From Roseburia sp. AM59-24XD (GTDB taxonomy: Bacteria; Bacillota; Clostridia; Lachnospirales; Lachnospiraceae): a DNA stretch of 64,000 bases. Below are positions 46,851 to 54,939 of the stretch, piece after piece. The notes under the pieces were generated by a model. It worked only from the letters and a program-made list of their open reading frames with translations, made no database searches and was not told where the DNA came from. A program made the position numbers and the translations under genes. Position 1 is the first letter of the stretch, and each line of letters begins with the position of its first letter. The DNA lies in assembly GCF_003478445.1 (NCBI RefSeq), contig NZ_QUET01000021.1, positions 14,225 through 78,224 of the forward strand. The letters run 5' to 3'.

Positions 46851-48269
46851 ATGCAGATCATTCGTGCGGCAGCCACTGACACAGTCAAGGGGAATGCCGC
46901 GTATGAAATACATGAAAAAAGAAAAGAAACAGGCCGGCAAAGGTCTGACAGGCATGATCCGGAGAAGGCAGGAACATTGTCGGAGGAGGCATCGTTACAA
47001 CGAGGGCGGTATGGTCTGGCGGTGGATGTCGGGACTACAACTGTAGTCATGGAACTGTATGAGCTTATCTCCGGTCAGAGGCTTTCCGGTCTTTCCCGTA
47101 GGAACAGCCAGACACTTCTTGGGGCAGATGTGATGATGCGTCTGATGCATTGCCAGAGAGGGCAGCAGGCTAAGCTGGAAAAACTGATCAGACAACAGCT
47201 TGAGGAGATGGCGGAGGAGATCTGTGCGGGCTTTTGCGAGCCGGAGCAGGTTGAACGGATCGTGGCAGTCGGCAACACAACGATGTGTCATATCCTTCTG
47301 GGGCAGGATACGTCAGGGTTGTCTGGCAGTCCGTTTTGCCCGGCATACCGTGGTATATTCCGGTGCCAGGGAAGTAAGCTTGGCATGAAACGGCTGAGGG
47401 AAGCACAGGTGATCGTTCCGGCCGGGATTGATGCACATGTCGGAGCGGATGCGGTGGCAGTGATCAGCTCACTGAATTTCATGGAAGCGCCGGGCAATGT
47501 GCTTGCTGTTGATATCGGTACGAATGCAGAGATTGCACTGAGCAGCCATGGCAGGCTCACAACCTGCTCGGCACCGGCGGGACCGGCATTTGAGGGAGCG
47601 CAGATCGAGCAGGGGATGCGTGGTGAACCCGGAGCAATTGCAGGTGTAAAGATTGCCAGACAGATTGGCAACATTCTGTTAGACGTGATCCCCGGACCGG
47701 GCAGGGAACCGCTTTTCGTAAAGGGAATCTGCGGCTCCGGTCTGATCGATGCAGTAGCGGCTCTGCGCCAGTGTAATGTGATACGGCAGGATGGGTATCT
47801 TTTGCAGTCTCCGAGCGAGGAGAAGCTGCCACCGTTTCTTGCAGAGCGCATCACCGACAAAGGCTTTATGCTGTATCAGAGTCCGGAGGGAAAGCATGTG
47901 TATCTGACCCAGAAGGACATCAGACAGTTTCAGCTTGCCAAGGCATCGGTGCAGGCGGGAATTGAGATGCTTTTACGACGGCAGGAGATCACGCTGGCGC
48001 AGGTAGATACGTTATATATTGCCGGTGTGTTTGGCGGCCACATTTCCAAGAGAAATGCTGTGCTGACAGGATTATTCCCGGACATTGCACCGGAGAAGCT
48101 TGTGATTGCCGGGAATGCTGCCGGGAAAGGAGCTGCACAGGCACTTCTGTCGGAGACATTTCTTGAACAGACAGAATGGATCGGCAGCCATGCCGGTCAT
48201 GTGGAGCTGGCACAGCAGGAAGAATTTCAACAGCAGTTTATGGATGCCATGGCAATTGTGCCGTGGTAG
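46851..48269 (+). CDS. DUF4445/ASKHA-domain protein (RACo-like, without ferredoxin domain)
   Basis: A 472-residue protein of the ASKHA ATPase fold: phosphate motifs GLAVDVGTTTVVMELYE at about residue 60 and AVDIGTNAEIALS at about 218, plus CSAPAGPAFEGAQIEQGMRG and YIAGVFGGHI. Relatives such as RACo and RamA re-activate corrinoid proteins and normally carry an N-terminal 2Fe-2S ferredoxin domain and C-terminal clusters. Here the N-terminus is only about 55 short charged residues with no cysteine cluster, so its function may differ. ATG 46851 follows GAGGTGAG. Confidence 0.85.
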   Translation: MQIIRAAATDTVKGNAAYEIHEKRKETGRQRSDRHDPEKAGTLSEEASLQRGRYGLAVDVGTTTVVMELYELISGQRLSGLSRRNSQTLLGADVMMRLMHCQRGQQAKLEKLIRQQLEEMAEEICAGFCEPEQVERIVAVGNTTMCHILLGQDTSGLSGSPFCPAYRGIFRCQGSKLGMKRLREAQVIVPAGIDAHVGADAVAVISSLNFMEAPGNVLAVDIGTNAEIALSSHGRLTTCSAPAGPAFEGAQIEQGMRGEPGAIAGVKIARQIGNILLDVIPGPGREPLFVKGICGSGLIDAVAALRQCNVIRQDGYLLQSPSEEKLPPFLAERITDKGFMLYQSPEGKHVYLTQKDIRQFQLAKASVQAGIEMLLRRQEITLAQVDTLYIAGVFGGHISKRNAVLTGLFPDIAPEKLVIAGNAAGKGAAQALLSETFLEQTEWIGSHAGHVELAQQEEFQQQFMDAMAIVPW

Positions 48270-48370
48270 TTATTAACAATAGGATGCAAGGGTCAGAAGC
48301 GACCCGGCAAGCAGTTTTGTTTGCAAATATACAGAACCATCGATGTTTGCGGACAATGAAAGGAGAGTAT

Positions 48371-49162
48371 ATGAAGGTTGGATTTATCGGAGCAGGCAAC
48401 ATGGCAACTGCAATGATCGGAGGAATGCTTCAGAAGGGATTGTTGCAGGCGGAGGATATTATTGCGTCCTCTGCCACGCAGAAGACGGCAGACAAAGTGG
48501 CTGAGCAGTTTGGAATAAAGACCACATTAGACAACAGGGAAGTCGCAAAGGCAGACATTGTGATCCTTGCGATCAAGCCAATCTACTGTGAGCAGGTCAT
48601 TAAGGAAATTCGCGATGAGATCCGTGAAGATCAGATCATCGTAACGATCGTTGCCGGAAGATCGCTGCAGTGGCTTGCTGATACCTTTGGAAAGCCGCTT
48701 AAGCTGATCAGGACTATGCCAAATACGCCGGCACTTGTCGGGGAGGCAGTGACAGCACTCTGCCCGGGGGAGCTGGTAAGCACAGAAGAGACTGAGAAGG
48801 TCTGCAAGCTGTTCAGGGGCTTTGGTAAAGCAGAGGTCGTTGGTGAGCATCTGATGGATGCAGTTGTTGCGGTCAGCGGAAGCTCTCCGGCATATGTTTT
48901 TATGTTTATTGAGGCGATGGCAGATGCAGCTGTTGCAGAGGGAATGCCGCGCGCGCAGGCATATCAGTTTGCGGCACAGTCTGTACTCGGAAGTGCCAGA
49001 ATGGTATTGGAGACCGGAAAGCATCCGGGTGAGTTAAAGGATATGGTATGTTCCCCGGCAGGAACAACGATTGCCGGAGTGTGCAAGCTCGAGGAAAAGG
49101 GATTTCGCAGCAGTGTCATGGAGTGCATGAAGGCGTGTGCGGAGAAGTCCCGCAATATGTAG
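48371..49162 (+). CDS. proC: pyrroline-5-carboxylate reductase
   Basis: Last step of proline synthesis, reducing 1-pyrroline-5-carboxylate with NAD(P)H. It has the Rossmann motif GFIGAGNMATAMIGG, the RTMPNTPALVGE region and the catalytic-domain sequences SGSSPAYVF and CSPAGTTIAGV. ATG 48371 follows AAAGGAGAG. The product has 263 residues, the usual length. Confidence 0.97.
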   Translation: MKVGFIGAGNMATAMIGGMLQKGLLQAEDIIASSATQKTADKVAEQFGIKTTLDNREVAKADIVILAIKPIYCEQVIKEIRDEIREDQIIVTIVAGRSLQWLADTFGKPLKLIRTMPNTPALVGEAVTALCPGELVSTEETEKVCKLFRGFGKAEVVGEHLMDAVVAVSGSSPAYVFMFIEAMADAAVAEGMPRAQAYQFAAQSVLGSARMVLETGKHPGELKDMVCSPAGTTIAGVCKLEEKGFRSSVMECMKACAEKSRNM

Positions 49163-49238
49163 CATAAGGTATAATCATGGGATGGATGTCGTATATATAC
49201 ATTGAGTCTGCGAGCCTTGTTGACAGGGGAGCGTGTTC

Positions 49239-50024
49239 ATGGAGAGAAATATATGGCATCATAATATCAGAAAATATGTTATCCTTATCAAAGCAGGACT
49301 GGTCGCTTTGTTGATCGTGGCGGGACTTTGGTGTGCGGAGTATCAGAACCGCTGGCAGAGCCGGATGGACAATGCACAGGAGCTGATGCAGGATCTTAGG
49401 AAGCAGGATGCCGAAGCGCTGTTTCCGAAGCTCTGGCAGGACGCCAGATGCTTTCCGGTGCGAAGCAGTGACAGTACGCAGCAAAACGGAGGCACACAGC
49501 GGGAAAACGGTGGTTCACGGCAAAGCGGCGGCACACAGCAGGAAAACGGTGGTTTGCGGCAAAGAGGAGGTTCACAGCAAAACGGCAGTTTGTCGAAAAG
49601 CTGGGGCTTTGATGATGGATATGGAGAGGGAAGAAGCTACGGCGGCAGCAGACGTCATGAGGGAATTGATATTATGGCGGTCGATGCCGATGCCGGAGAA
49701 TTAGAGGTGCAATCCGTTTCGGATGGTACGGTCGAGCAGATGGGATGGCTCGAGTTAGGAGGATACCGGGTTGGTATCCGGAGTCCGGGAGGTTTATATT
49801 TTTATTATGCACATCTGGATTCGTACGCAGCAGGTCTTCAAAAAGGAGATACTGTCAAGGCGGGAACCCTGCTTGGCTATATGGGGGACACCGGATACGG
49901 GCAGGAGGGTACACGGGGAAAGTTCCCGGTGCATCTTCATTTTGGCGTTTATTATGACAAAAACGGAGAAGAGAAAACAATAGACCCATACCGGCTTTTG
50001 CGGTGTCTGGAAACGAAACTATGA
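49239..50024 (+). CDS. M23-family metallopeptidase, membrane-anchored
   Basis: A putative peptidoglycan endopeptidase of 261 residues with an N-terminal membrane helix at about residues 18-36 (AGLVALLIVAGLWCAEY), a Gln/Gly/Asn-rich linker, and a C-terminal M23 domain: RRHEGIDIMA carries the zinc His and Asp, and VHLHFGVYY holds the HxH motif. ATG 49239 lies eight bases after AGGGGA. The linker is encoded by imperfect 48-bp repeats. The zinc ligands look complete, so it is probably active; an LytM protein with sporulation or division function cannot be ruled out. Confidence 0.88.
   Translation: MERNIWHHNIRKYVILIKAGLVALLIVAGLWCAEYQNRWQSRMDNAQELMQDLRKQDAEALFPKLWQDARCFPVRSSDSTQQNGGTQRENGGSRQSGGTQQENGGLRQRGGSQQNGSLSKSWGFDDGYGEGRSYGGSRRHEGIDIMAVDADAGELEVQSVSDGTVEQMGWLELGGYRVGIRSPGGLYFYYAHLDSYAAGLQKGDTVKAGTLLGYMGDTGYGQEGTRGKFPVHLHFGVYYDKNGEEKTIDPYRLLRCLETKL
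49491..49590 (+). repeat. imperfect repeats in the M23 protein linker
   Basis: The linker consists of about four repeats of a 24-base unit (Gly-Gly-Thr/Ser-Gln/Arg-Gln/Arg-Glu/Ser-Asn/Gly), in a 48-base higher-order pattern, encoding GGTQRENGGSRQSGGTQQEN and a similar part. Confidence 0.65.
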
Positions 50025-50043
50025 AAAGGGGATGAGACAGGCA

Positions 50044-50847
50044 ATGGAAATTCAACTGTGGAGGGAAATATTAGATCCGTACCGGCAGGCGGTCGATGAA
50101 CTGACGGTCAAATTTGAACATATGATCGAGGAACATCACAATGCAGGACTGTATTGCCCGATCGTGCAGGTCAGCGGACGTGTCAAAAAGATATCCAGTA
50201 TTCTCGAGAAATGTCAGCGTAAAAACGTGCCGATGGAGGAGCTGGAGGAAAAGATTGAGGATATTGCAGGAATCCGTATTATCTGCCAGTTTGTAGAGGA
50301 TATCGAGAAGGTAGTGGAGATCATCCGCAAACGCAGCGATGTGATCATCAAAAAGGAAAAGGATTACATTACGAACAGCAAAGAAAGTGGTTACCGCAGC
50401 TATCATGTGATCGCGTACTATACCGTGCAGACGATCAACGGACCGAAGAATCTGGAGGTGGAGATCCAGATCCGGACGCTTGCCATGAACTTCTGGGCAA
50501 TTATCGAGCATTCCCTGCAGTACAAATACAAAGAAAACATGCCGGACGAGGTCAGAGGACGTCTGCTTCGTGCTGCCAAGGCGGTGGACGCACTTGATAT
50601 GGAAATGTCGTCAGTGCGCGATGAGATCATGGATGCACAGAATTCCAACAGGCGGCGGGCAAGCATTGTCAGTGATATACTGAACAATATTGAGAACCTT
50701 TACCGGACGATGAATAAGCGCGAGGTTGGCAAGATACAGGATGAGTTTTTCCGGGTATATCAGTCAGACGATGTTGCGCTGTTAGAGCGTTTCAACCGTC
50801 AGCTCGATGTGCTGTCTGAGTCTTACCGGGCGCAGAGCTTAGATTGA
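50044..50847 (+). CDS. relQ: small alarmone (p)ppGpp synthetase, RelA/SpoT-like domain (RelQ-type)
   Basis: A 267-residue GTP pyrophosphokinase lacking a hydrolase domain. Synthetase motifs are present: GRVKKISSILEK, EDIAGIRIIC, KDYITNSKESGYRSYHV, and EVEIQIRTLAMNFWA. ATG 50044 lies after AAAAGGGG; the earlier in-frame start 50032 is too close to that site. It is followed by genes for RNA modification, a layout frequent in Firmicutes where relQ sits next to RluD- and NAD kinase-type genes. Confidence 0.9.
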   Translation: MEIQLWREILDPYRQAVDELTVKFEHMIEEHHNAGLYCPIVQVSGRVKKISSILEKCQRKNVPMEELEEKIEDIAGIRIICQFVEDIEKVVEIIRKRSDVIIKKEKDYITNSKESGYRSYHVIAYYTVQTINGPKNLEVEIQIRTLAMNFWAIIEHSLQYKYKENMPDEVRGRLLRAAKAVDALDMEMSSVRDEIMDAQNSNRRRASIVSDILNNIENLYRTMNKREVGKIQDEFFRVYQSDDVALLERFNRQLDVLSESYRAQSLD

Positions 50848-50875
50848 TCAAAGAGATTGGAAGGATAACGAACAG

Positions 50876-52457
50876 ATGACAGTCACATTACCACAGCAGT
50901 TTCAGGATACGATGAGAGAGCTGCTTGCAGAGGAATATCAGGACTATATAAAAAGCATGGAGGAGCCTCGCATACGGCGCTCAGGGTCAATACGCACAAA
51001 ATATCACTGACGGAGTTTGCAGAGCTTTGTCCGTTTGCATCGGAGCCTGTGGCGTGGGAACCGAAGGGCTTTTATTATGACAGTACCGGTGCGGCGGTGT
51101 CGAAGCACCCGTATTACTATGCCGGTCTGTATTATATACAGGAGCCAAGTGCCATGATCCCGGCAAAGCTGCTTCCGGTGGAGAAGGGCGACCGTGTTCT
51201 GGACCTGTGTGCCGCACCGGGAGGAAAGGCAACGGAGCTTGCGTCAAAGCTGGACGGAAGCGGTATTCTGGTGGCGAATGATATCAGCGTTTCCAGAGCA
51301 ATGGCGCTTGCCAAGAATCTTCAGGTGGCAGGGACCACGAATGCGGTTGTGACTGCCGAAACACCGGAGAAGCTGGCAGATACACTGCCGGAGTTTTTTG
51401 ACAAGGTGTTGATCGATGCACCATGCTCCGGAGAGGGAATGTTTCGTCGTGATCCGTCCATGGTTAAAAGCTGGCTTGCACACGGACCGGAATATTATGT
51501 GCCGATCCAGACGCAGATCCTGGAGCAGGCATACCGTCTTCTGGCGGCAGGCGGCGATATGGTATATTCTACCTGTACATTCTCTCCGCTGGAGAATGAG
51601 GGGATGATTCAGTCCTTCCTGGACAGGCATCCGGACATGACGATCTGTGATGTGGAACGCTGTCCGGGCTACTCAGAAGGTATGCCGGAGTGGATCGACG
51701 GCGGTGATGAGAGCTTACGCAAATGCGTCCGTATCTTTCCGCACCGTGCCGGAGGAGAAGGTCACTTTGCAGTGCTTCTGCACAAGGCGGGAGATCCGGA
51801 TGAAAAACGCATGACCTCGCTTGCGGAGGAGACTGGTGTTGGAGCGGATGGAAAGTGCATCACCTCCTTTGCGGAAGAGACCGGTGTTGGAGCGGATGGA
51901 AAGTGCATCATCTCCTTTGCGGATGAGACCGGCAACGGAGCGCGTGAGGAAAACACCTTGCTAAGAAAGGCAAAGGCAGAAAGAAGAAATCCTCCCGCAG
52001 GGATGATGGACGCGACCGTGGATTGGGAGACAGACGGAAGGGGCAGGAGGAGCCGGAAAGCTTTTTTAAATCGCTGTCTTCGTCAGCACCATTTACAGAA
52101 AAGGATCTGTCCCGGAAAAAGGACACCTACCTTATCGAAGCACTGCATCAGAATGAGATGAAAGGTCTTCGGATGGTGTCTGGCGGTCTGATCTTTGGAA
52201 CAGACAAGAACGGCAGGTTCGAGCCGTCTGCGCAGCTTGCGCTGGCAATGAGGCAGGAGGATTATGTGCAGCGGATCAATCTTACCGCCTCGGACGAGCG
52301 TGCCGTGCGGTATCTGAAGGGGGAAACAATCCTTTCCGACTGCATGGACAAGGGCTATGTGCTGGTGTGTGTGGATGGTTATCCGCTGGGCTGGTGCAAG
52401 GGCAATGGCTCCGGTACCTTGAAGAACAAATATTATCCCGGTTGGCGCATGCAGTAA
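50876..52457 (+). CDS. RsmF-like rRNA (cytosine-C5)-methyltransferase, two one-base frameshifts
   Basis: SAM-dependent m5C methyltransferase. The N-terminal part from ATG 50876 (TVTLPQQFQDTMRELLAEEY) breaks at about 50968, after SMEEP, where SHTALRVNTHKI continues in another frame. The core has LDLCAAPGGKATELA, LIDAPCSGEGMFRRDP and YSTCTFSPLENE with both catalytic cysteines. A second break at about 52040 (G run) separates the C-terminal PUA-like RsmF domain (GLIFGTDKNGRFEPSAQLALAM). Repaired length is about 527 residues. Between the domains lies a 16-residue tandem repeat. Both breaks look like missing bases. Confidence 0.87.
51814..51942 (+). repeat. 48-bp tandem repeat in the RsmF-like gene
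   Basis: Two full 48-bp copies (51814-51861 and 51862-51909) and a 33-bp partial one (to 51942) encode TSLAEETGVGADGKCI, TSFAEETGVGADGKCI and ISFADETGNGA. The copies are about 94% identical, suggesting recent duplication. Confidence 0.88.
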
Positions 52458-52555
52458 AACAGACGCGCAACACCGGCAAGGACATCGACGTACCGTTTTG
52501 CGGACGGGACAAGCTTATATCCGTTGATCGCAGAAAAACAAAATGGAGGAAAATT

Positions 52556-53125
52556 ATGCTGGAAAAAGGAAGCTTTGAGTATATCAACAAGAAGAAAAAA
52601 CGGAAGATCATTATGGTAATTGCGATCATTGTGATCGCATTGGCAATCTTTGGAGTCGGACTGTTACTGAACAAAATGTCGCGGGCAAATATCTTTACGG
52701 TGCTTGCGATCCTTTGTGTGCTTCCGTGGGCGAAGCAGCTTGTCGCACTGATCGTATTATTTCCATATCACAGTGTGAGCAGGGAACGCTACGAGAAGGC
52801 AAAGGAGTGCGTTCAGGCAAATGGGCTGCCGGATGTGAAGCTGTATACGGATCTTGTGATCACTTCTCCGGAGAAAGTGATGAATCTGGATTTTGCGGTT
52901 GTGGGAGCCGGTCATGTGATCGCACTGGTCGGCAAGAGTGGTCAGGACGTAGAATATATCCGGAACTATCTGACTAACGGAGTACACCAGTGGGGCGATT
53001 TCCAGGTGCAGATCGTCACCAGTGAGAAGCTGTTTCGTAAGGAGACAGAGCGGATGCAGGAGCATGCGGTGACAGAGGACGAGGCAGAAAATGTAGATTC
53101 CTATATCCGGTCACTGATCGTATAG
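52556..53125 (+). CDS. membrane protein of unknown function
   Basis: A 189-residue protein with two N-terminal membrane helices at about residues 18-39 and 46-70 and a soluble C-terminal domain (CVQANGLPDVKLYTDLVI, FAVVGAGHVIALVGKSGQDVEYIRNYL). ATG 52556 follows GGAGGA; the upstream part of the long frame lies in the tail of the methyltransferase. Similar proteins occur in Lachnospiraceae next to pseudouridine-synthase genes. Function unknown. Confidence 0.72.
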   Translation: MLEKGSFEYINKKKKRKIIMVIAIIVIALAIFGVGLLLNKMSRANIFTVLAILCVLPWAKQLVALIVLFPYHSVSRERYEKAKECVQANGLPDVKLYTDLVITSPEKVMNLDFAVVGAGHVIALVGKSGQDVEYIRNYLTNGVHQWGDFQVQIVTSEKLFRKETERMQEHAVTEDEAENVDSYIRSLIV

Positions 53126-53173
53126 AAAACGGATAAAGCAATGAACAGAGAGCAGATCAGAATGGAGAGATAA

Positions 53174-54168
53174 ATGCGCGTATTAAAGGTAAGTGTCCAG
53201 GAAGAGGGACAGAGGCTGGATCGTATGCTGGCGAAATATATGCAGCTTGCTCCGCGGAGCTTTTTCTATAAAATGCTGCGCAAGAAGAACATTAAGCTCA
53301 ACGGCAAAAAGGCAGATGGTTCCGAGAAGGTTGCTGAGGGGGATGAGATTACACTGTATCTTGCCGATGACACGATCGACGGCTTTCGCAAGCAGAGTAC
53401 AGCCCGTGAGGAGAATGCGAAACAGCCGGAGAAGCCACAGATGAAGATCGAGGTTGTCTATGAGGATTCCGATATTCTTGTGTTAAATAAACCGGTCGGT
53501 GTTCTGTCCCAAAAAGCGGACAGAAAAGATTATTCTCTTGTGGAGTGGCTGGGGGATTATCTGGGACAGACATCAGGACAAACCTTCCGTCCCGGCATCT
53601 GCAACCGTCTTGACCGCAACACCAGTGGTCTTGTTGTGGCGGGCAAAAGCGTGCGCGGTCTTCAGTGGATGAATGAGATGTTTCGCACCAGAGCACTGGA
53701 GAAATATTATCTCTGTCTTGTACATGGAGCACTGTCGGTGGAACAGAGCCTCCACGGTTATCTGAAAAAGGACGAAAAGAAAAATAAGGTTATGGTGCTT
53801 CGCAGACCGGAGGCGGGTACAGTGGAGATTGAGACGAAATATAAGCGCTGCAGACCGTCCGCTGGGGGGGAGAAGCATACACGCTGTTAAAGATCCACCT
53901 GATCACCGGAAAGTCCCACCAGATCCGTGCGCATCTGGCAAGTATCGGTCATCCGGCAGTGGGGGATACCAAGTACGGTATTCCGGGAGGACAGGCAGAG
54001 AAAACATTTCATCTGCGCAGCCAGCTTCTGCATGCATGGCAGTTAAAGCTTGGGGATGCAGACATTCTGCCACAGATCTATCATGGAAGGAGCTTTCAGG
54101 CAGAGCCGCCGGCGAAATTTAAGAATGTGCTCGAGAGAATGGGGTTTGCGCCGGCCGCGGACCGGTAA
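53174..54168 (+). CDS. RluA-family rRNA pseudouridine synthase, one-base frameshift
   Basis: Pseudouridine synthase with an N-terminal S4 domain (EEGQRLDRMLAKYM, ...KNIKLNGKK) and a catalytic domain with FRPGICNRLDRNTSGLVV holding the catalytic Asp. The frame breaks between about 53847 and 53870, most likely in a run of seven G; the C-terminal part then reads EAYTLLKIHLITGKSHQIRAHLASIGHP and ends at 54168. Repaired length is about 331 residues, normal for RluA/RluD-type enzymes. Start ATG 53174 follows GGAGAG. Confidence 0.9.
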
Positions 54169-54201
54169 GACCGCTTCCCACTAAGAAAGGCAGGAGAGAA
54201 T

Positions 54202-54738
54202 ATGGCTTCATGGAATTCCAGAGGACTTCGAGGTTCTATGCTGGAGGAATCCCTGAATATGACCAATGAAAAGTACCGCAGAGAAAAGCTGGCACTGGTA
54301 CAGAAGATTCCAACGCCGATCACGCCGATGGAATTTGACAAGGAACACCATCATATTACACTTGCGTATTTTGAACAGAAAAGTACCGTGGATTATCTGG
54401 GAAATGTACAGGGAATCCCGATCTGTTTTGATGCAAAGGAATGCGCGGTCGATACATTTCCGCTGCAGAATATTCATGAGCATCAGGTGAATTTTATGAC
54501 CGAATTTGAACAGCAGGATGGCATTTCATTCCTGATCATTTATTTCAGCCATTGCAATGAATATTATTATGTGCCGTACCGGGATATGATGCGGTTCTGG
54601 AACCGTGCAGAGGCGGGAGGACGCAAAAGCTTCCGGCGGGAGGAGCTGGATCAGAGCTACCGTATCCGGGTGCAGGGAGAGGTATTTGTTCATTATCTGG
54701 AGATGCTGCAGCGGGATCTGGATGGCAGAGAGGACTGA
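54202..54738 (+). CDS. recU: Holliday junction resolvase RecU
   Basis: Homodimeric nuclease that cuts Holliday junctions in Firmicutes. It has the N-terminal WNSRGLRGSMLEESL motif, the active-site region TVDYLGNVQGIPICFDAKEC with Asp and Glu-x-Lys, and LQNIHEHQV. Start ATG 54202 follows GGAGAG. The protein has 178 residues, within the family's range (about 170-200). Last gene of the alarmone-synthetase to recU run. Confidence 0.92.
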   Translation: MASWNSRGLRGSMLEESLNMTNEKYRREKLALVQKIPTPITPMEFDKEHHHITLAYFEQKSTVDYLGNVQGIPICFDAKECAVDTFPLQNIHEHQVNFMTEFEQQDGISFLIIYFSHCNEYYYVPYRDMMRFWNRAEAGGRKSFRREELDQSYRIRVQGEVFVHYLEMLQRDLDGRED

Positions 54739-54779
54739 AAATGGTGCGAAGCCCCGAATATACAGGGATTTGCGGCATT

Positions 54780-54826
54780 ATACTATATATTGTGGTTAGA
54801 CTGTTGCAGAATACAATATGTTGCTA
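54780..54826 (+). promoter_or_regulatory. probable tandem NrdR boxes upstream of nrdD
   Basis: ATACTATATATTGTGG (54780-54795) matches the NrdR box consensus at 13 of 16 positions, and ATACAATATGTTGCTA (54811-54826) matches more loosely. Their 31-bp spacing is the known spacing of paired NrdR boxes, and they lie just before the -35 of the putative nrdD promoter. Confidence 0.6.
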
Positions 54827-54834
54827 TGTTTATA

Positions 54835-54863
54835 TTGACACGTATCATTGGATATGCTAACAT
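54835..54863 (+). promoter_or_regulatory. putative promoter of nrdD
   Basis: TTGACA (54835-54840) and TAACAT (54858-54863) are 17 bp apart. Confidence 0.5.
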
Positions 54864-54867
54864 TGTT

Positions 54868-54900
54868 ATTGTGACCTGGAAAGGAATACCGGGTCACAAT
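54868..54900 (+). other. hairpin in the nrdD leader
   Basis: A 12-bp stem (54868-54879 with 54889-54900, one G-U pair), loop of nine bases, and TTTT after it. It lies between the promoter and the ribosome site, so it could be an attenuator or mRNA-stabilising structure, or part of a terminator. Confidence 0.55.
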
Positions 54901-54939
54901 TTTATGTATATCGTTATCAGATAAGGCAGGTTGAGGAGA

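Noticed and set aside
51814..51942. CRISPR-like repeat
   Set aside because: The 48-bp copies are directly adjacent without spacers and lie in frame in a coding region.
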